From: Flavipsychrobacter stenotrophus
GTDB lineage: Bacteria > Bacteroidota > Bacteroidia > Chitinophagales > Chitinophagaceae
Reading direction: 5' to 3'
Assembly (NCBI GenBank): GCA_947379685.1
Contig: CANCOG010000048.1
Location: 1-15,750, forward strand
Length of the DNA: 15,750 bases
Shown: one piece after another, positions 1 to 6,855 of the stretch
How the letters are laid out: each line of letters opens with the position of its first letter
Numbering within the stretch: the first letter of the stretch is position 1
The notes under the pieces: model-generated
What the model saw: only the letters and a program-made list of their open reading frames with translations
Told to the model about the DNA's origin: nothing
The model's database searches: none
Translations under genes and position numbers: made by a program

Positions 1-1001
1 ATTCCTTCGGGATTATATATTTTGGCGGCACTTGCGGGTCCGCCATCTCCACCAAAACCGCCAACACCTGTTCCAGCAACGGTGTGAATAATACCAAATG
101 TGTCAATTTTGCGAATTCTTTGGTTCCAATCTCCAATATATATATTATCAATTCTGTCCAGGGCAATTACATAGGGTTGAAAGTTTGCCGAATCAGAATG
201 CATACCATCGCCATTATAAGTGACTGAACCCGAGCCTGCGATTGTATTAATAATCCCTGTATGGACGTTTATTTTGCGTATTCTGCCAGGGCACCCAAAA
301 TAAATATCTCCCCGCTCATCGGAACATATACCGAAATTCACCGCTATAACTGCTGCCGTTGCGGGACCTCCGTCGCCACTGAAGCCACTTGCACTAGAAC
401 TTCCGGCAATCGTGGTAATGACACCGCTAGTATCAATTCTACGAATAGTAACTCCAGAGGCGACATCTACAATAAAAATATTTCCACTATTGTCGACACA
501 AAGACACATTGGCACAATAGTTGCAGCCGTTGCCGGGCCTCCGTCACCAGTTGATGATGCGGTCCCATTTCCCGCAATTGTATTTATGATGCCCGTTGCG
601 GCGGTCACTTTTCGCACCCTATTATTGTACCAATCGGCAATGTAAATATTGCCAGATATATCAAGACAAAAATAAGGGTTTTTCATTTTTGCTAAAGTCG
701 CGGAGGCCCCGTCTCCAGAGAAACCAGACATGCCATTACCAGCAACCGTGTTAATTATCCCAGCCGTGTCAATCTTTCGAACTGCAACTGTAACGGCATC
801 TCCGAAGTAGAAATTTCCTTGTTTGTCAAATTCGCCAAATATGGGTAAAAGACTTGCTGAACTTGCGGCTATTCCGTTAGAAACGGATGAACCGCCACCA
901 GCAAAAGTCGTAATTACTTGAGCTCTAATAGCCACTGCCGCAAACAAGCACAAGCAACAAATAGCAAAGCATAAAAAATTAAAACCCTTATAAACTAGCA
1001 T
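1..1001 (-). CDS. Secreted NHL-repeat beta-propeller protein, 3' end beyond the window
   Basis: The reverse strand is open from an ATG at 1001 to the left edge (333 codons, no stop). Residues 1-27 form a signal peptide: a hydrophobic, cysteine-rich core ending Ile-Arg-Ala before Gln28, so the product is probably exported. After it come about five and a half repeats of 50-57 residues. Each reads roughly I-I-N-T-(I/V)-A-G-x-G, then a Gly/Asp stretch such as FSGDGGPA, then A-rich residues, D-x-x-G-N-I-Y-I-x-D and R-(V/I)-R-K-(I/V)-D-T-x-G. These are NHL (YWTD-like) propeller blades, which usually serve in binding or adhesion and have no known catalytic residues. Such proteins in Chitinophagaceae often end in a type IX secretion tail; that part is not visible here. 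The start is chosen because the signal peptide begins at once and no better upstream start is in frame. Ligand unknown. Confidence 0.85.
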   Translation of the reverse strand, partial: MLVYKGFNFLCFAICCLCLFAAVAIRAQVITTFAGGGSSVSNGIAASSASLLPIFGEFDKQGNFYFGDAVTVAVRKIDTAGIINTVAGNGMSGFSGDGASATLAKMKNPYFCLDISGNIYIADWYNNRVRKVTAATGIINTIAGNGTASSTGDGGPATAATIVPMCLCVDNSGNIFIVDVASGVTIRRIDTSGVITTIAGSSSASGFSGDGGPATAAVIAVNFGICSDERGDIYFGCPGRIRKINVHTGIINTIAGSGSVTYNGDGMHSDSANFQPYVIALDRIDNIYIGDWNQRIRKIDTFGIIHTVAGTGVGGFGGDGGPASAAKIYNPEG

Positions 1002-1421
1002 AAACAACAGTTAAACTATAAATACCTGTTTCATGGTTAAACCTGTAGGAATAACGTAATACAATCCACCCGCTGGCAACCCAGCTGGTGGAGCACATGT
1101 TGCAGGATTCCCCGCTGGCATACTCGGTGCCACCAATGTATCTACCCAAAAAGAACTAGGAATAACCGTTCTTCTTAGTCTCCTCCAACCCAAATATAAG
1201 CGAAGTTCGGCGTAGCGTTTCGCTACGGCGGGCATGGTTGCCTGTCTCCTGACAGGCGAGTTGGGAATCGCTGGTCCCACTCAAACTCACCGCACACACC
1301 GCGTATTTGCCGAAAAAAACTTTATTCATATCCTATTGGTTATTGTTTCAAAAAACGAACATTCGCAAATTTGCTTTTATCCAACGATACAAATATAAAT
1401 CAAATCAAAATACCACCACAC
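1002..1421 (-). other. Long leader/intergenic region with two hairpins and two overlapping short open frames
   Basis: This 420-base stretch precedes the NHL gene. It holds two adjacent perfect 7-bp hairpins: CGTAGCG/CGCTACG at 1211-1217/1221-1227 and GCCTGTC/GACAGGC at 1240-1246/1251-1257. It also has a repeated CCGCTGGCA (near 1070 and 1111). Two reverse-strand frames overlap here. One is an 89-codon frame from a GTG at 1280 to a stop at 1011, ending 9 bases before the NHL start. The other is a 57-codon frame from an ATG at 1329 to a stop at 1156. I recognise neither; both have odd composition (Arg/Pro/Ala rich), and the hairpins lie inside both, which argues against either being a normal protein. 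It may be a dispersed palindromic repeat, a structured leader, or the relic of a gene. Confidence 0.4.
1390..1397 (-). promoter_or_regulatory. Candidate Bacteroidota -7 promoter element for the NHL gene
   Basis: On the reverse strand this reads TATATTTG, an exact match to the Bacteroidota -7 consensus TAnnTTTG. A TTG (plus-strand CAA at 1421-1423) lies 23 bases upstream, at the outer limit of the spacing reported for flavobacterial promoters. It sits just downstream of the FKBP terminator, so it would give the NHL gene its own transcript with a leader of nearly 400 bases. AT-rich DNA yields such matches by chance. Confidence 0.35.
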
Positions 1422-1456
1422 AAAAAAAATCCCGCACCTCTTAAAAAAGTGCGGGA
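1422..1456 (-). terminator. Rho-independent terminator of the distal FKBP gene
   Basis: On the reverse strand an 8-bp perfect stem, TCCCGCAC/GTGCGGGA (arms 1430-1437 and 1449-1456), with an 11-base loop is followed directly by eight T residues (plus-strand A run 1422-1429). It lies 24 bases past the stop codon of the FKBP gene ending at 1481, the classic placement and form of an intrinsic terminator. Confidence 0.85.
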
Positions 1457-1480
1457 CATATTGTTTGGTTTAGAAAAAAA

Positions 1481-2416
1481 TTATTTTACATCTACAACTT
1501 CCACATCAAACACCAATGGTGAGTTTGGTGGAATAGCTGGTGTTGGTGACTGGGCACCATAGGCCATTTGTGATGGAATGTAGAAAGATGCCTTAGTGCC
1601 TTTTTTCAGCAACTGAACACCTTCATCCCAACCCTTAATTACACGACCCTGTCCTACCGGAAATTCGAATGGCTTGGCTGGCTCCTGGTTAGAATCGAAT
1701 GTGCTGCCGTTCATCAACTTGCCCACATAGTGCATGCTCACGTTCTGGCCGGACTTGATGGCATCACCCGCACCTTCCTTGGTGATGGTATAATACAGGC
1801 CGCTTGCAGTTTTGATCGGCTTCAGGTTGTTCTTGGTAAAAAACTCCTGCATGTTCTTGTCTTCATCCTTCAGGGCAAGTGCAGCAGCCATTTTTTGCTC
1901 CTCGTCATATTGCGCCTTTGGCTTCACAGAAACTACAGAAAGGAAAATTTCTACCTTATTGCCCTTAACCAACCATGGTGGCAGCGGCTGTGTATTGCCC
2001 GGAGGAACGGTAGCCAGAATGCTATCGCACCAAACACGGCAATAAGCACTGTCACCGGCAGAAAGCTTAGGTAAAACAGCCTGCCAGTCGGTAGCATTCT
2101 GCGGAGCGCCTACAGGCATAGCTGCTGGTTTACCAGCCTGCTGCGCCCTTGAATCGCCCAACACCAATGTATCACATTTTACGAGGATATGGAATTCAAC
2201 CACATCACCTACCTGGGCAGTTTTGCCAGGGACATCCTTTACAATTTTGTACTCTACTGCACTAACGCGGGAAAAACCAGCTTCCAGTTTTCCTGCCTTA
2301 GCCGGGGCGGCTTTCGGAGCAGCCGCAGGTTTCTTTTTCTGTTGTGCATTAACTGGCTGCAACTGGCATACAATAAGCCCGGCAACCATCATTGATACAA
2401 GTGCAAACTTTTTCAT
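1481..2416 (-). CDS. FKBP-type peptidyl-prolyl cis-trans isomerase, exported
   Basis: A 311-residue protein. Residues 1-24 are a signal peptide (Lys-Lys start, hydrophobic core, cleavage likely after VNA), followed by a Lys/Pro/Ala-rich linker to about residue 43. Residues 200-311 form a complete FKBP domain that should speed proline cis-trans isomerisation during folding of exported proteins. The binding-pocket residues known from FKBP12 all have counterparts: Tyr230, Phe240-Asp241, Phe252, Val259-Ile260, Trp263, Tyr286 and Phe303. Residues 50-165 look like a second, degenerate FKBP-like domain (GDVVEFH, then LSAGDSA, then PPW..KG.KV) lacking the aromatic pocket, perhaps a chaperone or dimerisation part. 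No lipobox is seen, so the protein is probably soluble in the periplasm or secreted. It is the tandem paralogue of the gene ending at 2669, separated by 252 bases, and has its own terminator at 1422-1456. Confidence 0.88.
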   Translation of the reverse strand: MKKFALVSMMVAGLIVCQLQPVNAQQKKKPAAAPKAAPAKAGKLEAGFSRVSAVEYKIVKDVPGKTAQVGDVVEFHILVKCDTLVLGDSRAQQAGKPAAMPVGAPQNATDWQAVLPKLSAGDSAYCRVWCDSILATVPPGNTQPLPPWLVKGNKVEIFLSVVSVKPKAQYDEEQKMAAALALKDEDKNMQEFFTKNNLKPIKTASGLYYTITKEGAGDAIKSGQNVSMHYVGKLMNGSTFDSNQEPAKPFEFPVGQGRVIKGWDEGVQLLKKGTKASFYIPSQMAYGAQSPTPAIPPNSPLVFDVEVVDVK

Positions 2417-2618
2417 TCAGAAATTATTTATTGTTTATGTGTAATTGTTTCAATCTTGTTATTTCAGTCAAACCATTTCGAAGCCAGATTACAGCCGCAA
2501 AAAAGGAACCGCAATGTACAGGATATAAATGTAAAATTGAAATAGCACAAAACGTGCCAGAGGAAATTCCCGGTCTGTTAAAACAAACAGAAAAAAACCT
2601 TCGCGCTCTTATTGAAAT

Positions 2619-2645
2619 GTCCCGCATCAAGATTTGATGCGGGAC
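2619..2645 (-). terminator. Perfect hairpin after the lipoprotein FKBP gene, probable terminator
   Basis: A 12-bp perfect inverted repeat (GTCCCGCATCAA and its complement) encloses a 3-base loop, GAT on the plus strand. It starts 23 bases after the stop codon of the FKBP lipoprotein gene. On the reverse strand it is not followed at once by a T run; the nearest (seven T, plus-strand 2591-2597) is about 20 bases further on, so termination may be partial or factor-assisted. The CCCGCA core and the preceding AAATAATTTT stretch resemble the terminator of the neighbouring paralogue at 1422-1456. Confidence 0.55.
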
Positions 2646-2668
2646 AGATTCAACTATTTTTAGGAAAA

Positions 2669-3601
2669 TTATTTAGTCATTTGTGGCTGACCCTGAGCTT
2701 GTGGCTGGGCCGGTGCAGCCTTAATGTCGGTTACTTCAACATCGAATACCAAAATTGAGTTTGGTGGTATCTGTGGGCTAGGTGCCTGTGCACCGTAAGC
2801 CATTGGTGAAGGAATAAAGAAACTTGCCTTTGAACCTTTTTTCAGCAACATAACGCCTTCGTCCCATCCTGGAATAACGCGGCCAACACCCACAGGGAAT
2901 GTAAATGGCTCCTTGTGGTGGAAGCTTGAATCCATGTTGGTATCGAAAGTAGTACCATCAAGCAACATGCCTTTGTAGTTCATTGTTACGTTCTGGCCTT
3001 TTTCCATTGCCGGACCCGCTCCTTCCTTTGTAATAATGTAGTACAGACCAGAAGCTGTTTTGGTTGGTTTCAGACCCTTCTTTGCAAAATAATCCTGCAA
3101 TGATTTTTCGTCGTCAGCTGATACTTTCGCTGCTTTTTCCTTAGCTTCTTTTTCGTAATCAGCCTTAGACTTTACAGAGATCATAGAAACAGTCAATTTC
3201 ACCTTAGAACCTTTCTTCATCCATGGTGGTAATTGCTGCTGTTGTGGCGGCATATTTTTGATCAATGTATCGCACGAAATTTCAACAATTGCACTATCAC
3301 CTGCGGACAGCATAGGGAAAACAGCCTCGAACTGACCAGAGTTAGTAATTTCCTTTACGTCTGTTGTAATGGGTTTACCACCGTTCTGCTCCCTGGAGTC
3401 TGCGAGTTTCATTGTATCGCACTTTGCAGTAAAATGAAATTCGATGATATCTCCGATTTGTGCATTTTTGCCCGGAGCATCTTTTACTATACTGTATTCA
3501 ATTCCTTTCAGCTTTTTCATGCTTGAAGAACCGTTCTGGCAGCTTGCTGCGCCTAAGAGTACCGCGCCTAATAACGCTACTGGTAGAATCTTGTTGATCA
3601 T
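2669..3601 (-). CDS. FKBP-type peptidyl-prolyl cis-trans isomerase, lipoprotein
   Basis: A 310-residue protein. The N-terminus is a lipoprotein signal (hydrophobic core, then LGAASC with Cys21 as the likely lipidated residue), so it is probably anchored to an envelope membrane. Residues 180-294 form the FKBP catalytic domain, with pocket residues Tyr209, Phe219-Asp220, Phe235, Val242-Ile243, Trp246, Tyr269 and Phe286. Residues 33-145 match the degenerate FKBP-like domain of its paralogue (GIEYSIVKDAPGKNAQIGD region; LSAGDSA; PPWMKKGSKV). An acidic/basic helix (about 146-176) links the two. The C-terminus ends in a short Ala/Pro/Gln-rich tail missing from the paralogue. It starts 9 bases after the DHH phosphoesterase stop, so the two are almost certainly co-transcribed. 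Expected role: folding of envelope or secreted proteins. Gliding protein GldI is also an FKBP lipoprotein, but nothing here ties this copy to gliding. Confidence 0.88.
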   Translation of the reverse strand: MINKILPVALLGAVLLGAASCQNGSSSMKKLKGIEYSIVKDAPGKNAQIGDIIEFHFTAKCDTMKLADSREQNGGKPITTDVKEITNSGQFEAVFPMLSAGDSAIVEISCDTLIKNMPPQQQQLPPWMKKGSKVKLTVSMISVKSKADYEKEAKEKAAKVSADDEKSLQDYFAKKGLKPTKTASGLYYIITKEGAGPAMEKGQNVTMNYKGMLLDGTTFDTNMDSSFHHKEPFTFPVGVGRVIPGWDEGVMLLKKGSKASFFIPSPMAYGAQAPSPQIPPNSILVFDVEVTDIKAAPAQPQAQGQPQMTK

Positions 3602-3610
3602 GTTTATTAT

Positions 3611-4609
3611 TTATTGGGGGTGAATATCCGACAAAATTTTCTTAAAATTTGCAATTGTTTCCTTAAAACTCGTTTTAGTACGTCCGCCAGAGGCGTTAAA
3701 GTGTCCTCCGCCATCAAAATGCTGACGTGCAAAAGAGCTCACATCAAAATCTCCCTTACTGCGAAAAGACATTTTCACTTCGTCATTACGCTCCGTAATA
3801 AGCGTAGCAAACCTGATTCCACTTATACTCAGGGGGTAATTTACTAAACCTTCCGAGTCACCGCTCTGCACATTGAAAAGACCCATGTCCTTTTTTGACA
3901 GGGAAATAAGCGCTGCATTATATTTATGGAATACCTCCATTTTTTCTATCAGCACATAACCCAAAAAGCGCATCCTGTTCTCACTCCACGAATCGTAAAT
4001 ATGTTCATGAATTTTGCTATGCTCCAGTCCATGATGCATCAGGTTAGCGATCATGGAATGAACGCTGGCTGTTGTCACCGGGAACCGGAAAGATCCCGTA
4101 TCGGTCATTACACCCGTATACAGGCATTCGGCAATATCACTATCTATAAGGGCATTATCGCAACAAAGGTTAATGAAGTCATACACCATTTCGCAGGTAC
4201 TGCTCTTTTCGGGTATGCTCATTCCATAGTCCCAAACTGGTTTGGGAAACAAATGGTGGTCGATCAATATCTTGGGTTGGGTAGCTTCCGCGAGCGCTGC
4301 TTCAAGGTGCTTGGTCCGGCTAAAGTCATTAAAGTCGAGGCAAAAAATAAGTTCTGCTTCCTTCAGTGCTTTAATCGATTCCTTTGGCTGCTCCTCATAA
4401 TTAAGCATCATGTTCACACCCGGAATCCACTCCAGAAACTCTGGTATCTCACCAGGCGAAACAGGAGTAACCTGATGTCCTTTTTTAACCAAATAATGGT
4501 ACAGCCCCAGCATACTTCCAATTGCATCACCATCCGGTTTGTGATGAGTAGTGATGAATATCTTCTTCGGTGACTGAAGTAACGGAAAAGCGTCTTGAAT
4601 GGAGCGCAT
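3611..4609 (-). CDS. DHH/DHHA1 family phosphoesterase, NrnA-like
   Basis: A 332-residue cytoplasmic protein with the DHH superfamily layout. Metal-binding motifs are seen at residues 22-29 (HHKPDGDA), 91-92 (Leu-Asp), 117-119 (Asp-His-His, the family signature) and Asp170 in GVMTDTGSF. The C-terminal DHHA1 substrate domain carries Gly-Gly-Gly-His at 300-303 followed by FNASGG. The length matches NrnA, which degrades very short RNA oligonucleotides and dephosphorylates 3'-phosphoadenosine 5'-phosphate with Mn2+. Other DHH-DHHA1 enzymes cleave cyclic dinucleotide products such as pApA, so the substrate is uncertain. No membrane segment or PAS/GGDEF part is present, which excludes GdpP. It is the first gene of a minus-strand unit with the FKBP lipoprotein 9 bases downstream. 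The ATG at 4609 places the first motif at the normal distance from the N-terminus. Confidence 0.9.
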   Translation of the reverse strand: MRSIQDAFPLLQSPKKIFITTHHKPDGDAIGSMLGLYHYLVKKGHQVTPVSPGEIPEFLEWIPGVNMMLNYEEQPKESIKALKEAELIFCLDFNDFSRTKHLEAALAEATQPKILIDHHLFPKPVWDYGMSIPEKSSTCEMVYDFINLCCDNALIDSDIAECLYTGVMTDTGSFRFPVTTASVHSMIANLMHHGLEHSKIHEHIYDSWSENRMRFLGYVLIEKMEVFHKYNAALISLSKKDMGLFNVQSGDSEGLVNYPLSISGIRFATLITERNDEVKMSFRSKGDFDVSSFARQHFDGGGHFNASGGRTKTSFKETIANFKKILSDIHPQ

Positions 4610-4618
4610 TATATAAAT

Positions 4619-4639
4619 AAAAAGTAAAAAATAAAAAGT
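4619..4639. repeat. AAAAAGT heptad-like spacer
   Basis: Two AAAAAGT units (4619-4625 and 4633-4639) separated by an A/T-only stretch, just upstream of the DHH gene. The same unit recurs in the spacer before the nucleotidyltransferase gene (9643-9686). Such A-rich 7-base units are common between genes in Bacteroidota; function unknown. Confidence 0.5.
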
Positions 4640-4691
4640 AACAAACTAGTGGGTATAAACTATTTCGTTCAGGTAAATTTCAAAAAGAGTG

Positions 4692-4699
4692 CAAAGGTA
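4692..4699 (-). promoter_or_regulatory. Candidate -7 promoter element of the DHH-FKBP unit
   Basis: The reverse strand reads TACCTTTG, an exact TAnnTTTG match, about 80 bases before the DHH start codon. The nearest TTTTG upstream is only 15 bases away, shorter than the usual spacing, so the -33 part is not convincing. The match also lies in the right orientation between the Rpn gene's 3' end and the DHH gene, where a promoter is expected. Confidence 0.4.
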
Positions 4700-4841
4700 G
4701 GAAAAAGAAGTTGACAAAAGTGCAGCAATGAAAATATTATATTCAAACAACCAACCATAAATGCCTGATACCAAGTTATGTCAGTCCGGCTCGAAAAAGA
4801 GATCCGCAAATTGAGAATAGCATCACCTTACTGCCCCTTAT

Positions 4842-5690
4842 TTATTTCATCATCCTGACAACGTCCTCCACCAAGAGCCCGGTCAATTCAGCAGTTTCTT
4901 CTAAACTCATTCCTTTCGCTAGACATCTCTTTGCAATTTCGAATTGTCCCTCAAATTTACCCGCTCTGAAGTTACCGACAGTATAACTGTTAAAATCCCG
5001 CCAATCAGTAATGAAACTTTCGTATTCCATGCGATCTGCGTCGCTCAGTTTAAGAATATCCAGCCCCTCCTTTGCTTCTTTCAACCCTTTTGCCTTAAAC
5101 TCATCTTTAATTTCTTCGTTCTTGAGAAAATAAATCCATTCGTCTAAGCTATTTTGAGCAATGTCGTTGAACTGATTAACTTTAATGATATAATATTCGG
5201 GGTATAATTTCGAAACGTCAATTGTATGGTAGATCTTTTCCTGATCACCAGAGAGTTTTAAGGTGTCATTTTCATGCAGCCCAATAAAATTCGTCGTTCC
5301 ATAATAAATGTAGTCCTTCCCTACCCCTAAATCAAAATACACGATGTTTATCGAAATGACCTTTTTGATTTCATTATAGTCCATACCCTTGTCCAGGTTA
5401 TCAACTATCAATTTCGAAGTACCATATAACATTCGCATCAGGTAGTCCTGCATTCTGTTACTCTGTATCTCAATGATAACCAGTTCGCCCTTTTTATTTT
5501 TAATCAGCAAGTCAACCCTGTTACTTTTATTGTCACCGGTTTGCTTGTTACTCTCGCTTTCAAGTATGCTGTCAATTTTAATGTCATCATGAAGCAGTTC
5601 GCTTAAAAACCCTTCCAGAATACTGAAATTAGCTTTATTCCTTAACAGCCTCTTTATAGCCCAGTCGAACCGGATAAGACGTTGTTTCAT
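4842..5690 (-). CDS. Rpn-family PD-(D/E)XK nuclease (recombination-promoting nuclease/putative transposase family)
   Basis: A 282-residue protein. The nuclease core is at residues 9-77: Asp9 near the N-terminus, then Asp60 in RVDLL, a hairpin (IKNKKGE), and Glu74-x-Gln76 in VIIEIQ. This is the D...ExQ variant of PD-(D/E)XK seen in Rpn/YhgA-like proteins. The C-terminus (about 250-282) is the family's usual short helical tail, with an ELTGL motif resembling a helix-turn-helix. Escherichia coli Rpn proteins are DNA endonucleases that promote RecA-independent recombination; related Bacteroidota copies are numerous and often lie outside operons. This copy has no partner, no flanking repeats that I could find, and is visibly AT-rich. 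It stands between two housekeeping units, so it was probably acquired. It could act in defence or genome plasticity; its biological role is not shown by the sequence. Confidence 0.8.
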   Translation of the reverse strand: MKQRLIRFDWAIKRLLRNKANFSILEGFLSELLHDDIKIDSILESESNKQTGDNKSNRVDLLIKNKKGELVIIEIQSNRMQDYLMRMLYGTSKLIVDNLDKGMDYNEIKKVISINIVYFDLGVGKDYIYYGTTNFIGLHENDTLKLSGDQEKIYHTIDVSKLYPEYYIIKVNQFNDIAQNSLDEWIYFLKNEEIKDEFKAKGLKEAKEGLDILKLSDADRMEYESFITDWRDFNSYTVGNFRAGKFEGQFEIAKRCLAKGMSLEETAELTGLLVEDVVRMMK

Positions 5691-5712
5691 TTTAGAGTCG
5701 TGATATTTTGCG

Positions 5713-5720
5713 CAAAAATA
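5713..5720 (-). promoter_or_regulatory. Candidate -7 promoter element of the Rpn gene
   Basis: The reverse strand reads TATTTTTG, a TAnnTTTG match, 22 bases before the Rpn start codon. No TTG lies at the usual upstream distance. It falls between the kor terminator and the Rpn start, where a promoter is needed, but the DNA is very AT-rich. Confidence 0.3.
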
Positions 5721-5749
5721 AACAAATGGAAAACGTACTTATAAAAAAA

Positions 5750-5780
5750 TAAAAATCCCTCGCACTGCAAGGGATTTTTA
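5750..5780 (-). terminator. Rho-independent terminator of the fdx-korA-korB operon
   Basis: An 11-bp perfect inverted repeat, TAAAAATCCCT (5750-5760) and AGGGATTTTTA (5770-5780), with a 9-base loop, 23 bases past the korB stop. On the reverse strand the stem runs into a T-rich tract (plus-strand 5742-5749 is almost all A). No gene converges on it from the plus strand, so the reverse-strand role is the relevant one. Confidence 0.85.
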
Positions 5781-5803
5781 CAAAAAAATAATATTAACTT
5801 TTC

Positions 5804-6847
5804 TTAAAGAATCGTCCAGGTCTTATCACCTGAAAGAATCTTATCCAGTGAAGGTTTACCCTTCCTGGCAGTAACAGCTTCTATCTGTTCCTTCATAGAT
5901 TGCTCGTAGCAAGAGCGGTCTTCGGTATAAAACACACCGAAAGGACGTGGGAAACTTTCACCGTTAAAAGTTGTATCAAAGAAACGTGACAAAATATTAG
6001 CCTTTGTCTTGTCTTTCTCGTCATGGATCCAAAGGTCATTCAAAGAAATCCCAGACTCCTTAATATCAACAATTACTGGTGTCAATCCATCGAACCTGAT
6101 CCCTTTTTCCTCTCCGTTTCCAAAAATCAATGGCTTGCCATGCTCTACAAAAATAGCCTGTTCTTTCTTGGTTTCTTTTTCAGAAAATGCAAAGAAAGTA
6201 CCATCATTGAAAACCGGGCAATTTTGATAGATCTCAACAAATGAAGTACCCTTGTGCTCGTTTGCCCTTTTCAACACCATCTGCATGTGCTTAGGGTCGC
6301 GGTCAAGTGAACGGGAAACAAAAGTGCTTTTTGCACCCAGCGCGATCTCCGACGGATTGAATGGCTCCTCAATAGAGCCAAAGGGGGTTGACTTAGCCAC
6401 TTTCCCTTTCTCCGATGTAGGAGAATACTGCCCCTTGGTCAAACCATAGATCTGGTTATTGAAGACCATATAATTAAGGTCGAAATTCTTGCGCATCAGG
6501 TGAATGAAGTGGTTACCACCGATAGAAAGTGCGTCACCATCACCCGAAACAACCCAAACACTCAGATCAGGATTCATCGATTTTACGCCCGATGCAATTG
6601 CGGCAGCCCTTCCGTGAATGCTATGCATACCATAGGTATCCATATAATACGTAAACCTCGCCGCACACCCGATACCTGAAATAAATACAATATTTTCTTT
6701 TGGCACGCCAAAATCAGGGAATACCGTTTGAACCTGCTTTAATATAGAATAGTCACCACAACCCGGGCACCACTTTACTTCCTGGTTACTCGCAAAGTCT
6801 TTAGCTGTGAGCTTGGGGGTTACTTCCTGTTCTGCTATAGTAGACAT
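5804..6847 (-). CDS. korB: 2-oxoacid:ferredoxin oxidoreductase beta subunit (probably 2-oxoglutarate)
   Basis: A 347-residue thiamine diphosphate subunit. Cys27 and Cys30 (WCPGCGDYS), Cys61 (GIGCAAR) and Cys210 (YQNCPVF) match the four ligands of the [4Fe-4S] cluster in this family. The ThDP/Mg motif starts at residue 102 (GDGDALSIGGNHF) and closes with Asn130-Asn131 before IYGLTKGQ. With the alpha subunit it oxidatively decarboxylates a 2-oxoacid with coenzyme A and passes two electrons to ferredoxin, in the cytoplasm. The GDGDALSIGGNH form and the two-gene alpha-beta arrangement fit 2-oxoglutarate oxidoreductases, but branched-chain or pyruvate substrates cannot be excluded by eye. It follows korA after 8 bases and is the last gene of the operon, ahead of a strong terminator. 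Confidence 0.93.
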   Translation of the reverse strand: MSTIAEQEVTPKLTAKDFASNQEVKWCPGCGDYSILKQVQTVFPDFGVPKENIVFISGIGCAARFTYYMDTYGMHSIHGRAAAIASGVKSMNPDLSVWVVSGDGDALSIGGNHFIHLMRKNFDLNYMVFNNQIYGLTKGQYSPTSEKGKVAKSTPFGSIEEPFNPSEIALGAKSTFVSRSLDRDPKHMQMVLKRANEHKGTSFVEIYQNCPVFNDGTFFAFSEKETKKEQAIFVEHGKPLIFGNGEEKGIRFDGLTPVIVDIKESGISLNDLWIHDEKDKTKANILSRFFDTTFNGESFPRPFGVFYTEDRSCYEQSMKEQIEAVTARKGKPSLDKILSGDKTWTIL

Positions 6848-6855
6848 ATAAAATG

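Noticed and set aside
261..645. Plus-strand open frames within the NHL gene region
   Set aside because: Both are shadows of the repeated NHL coding sequence on the minus strand, which is open through the whole stretch with regular repeats.
1..1001. Period of about 165 bases that might suggest a DNA repeat array
   Set aside because: The period equals one NHL blade of about 55 residues and the copies differ at the DNA level, so it is a protein repeat, not a CRISPR or satellite array.
2392..2637. Short open frames on both strands between the two FKBP genes (81 codons plus, 68 codons minus)
   Set aside because: The plus frame overlaps the FKBP signal peptide and the terminator hairpin, no motif is seen in either, and the region is explained as a leader and 3' untranslated DNA.
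3926..4573. A 215-codon open frame on the plus strand
   Set aside because: It lies wholly antisense to the DHH phosphoesterase, which has clear catalytic motifs; the plus frame shows no recognisable domain.
4640..4841. Possible small gene or attachment site between the DHH and Rpn genes
   Set aside because: Only short open frames (under about 20 codons on the strand I read) and one -7-like element are present; no tRNA-like or repeated sequence is seen.
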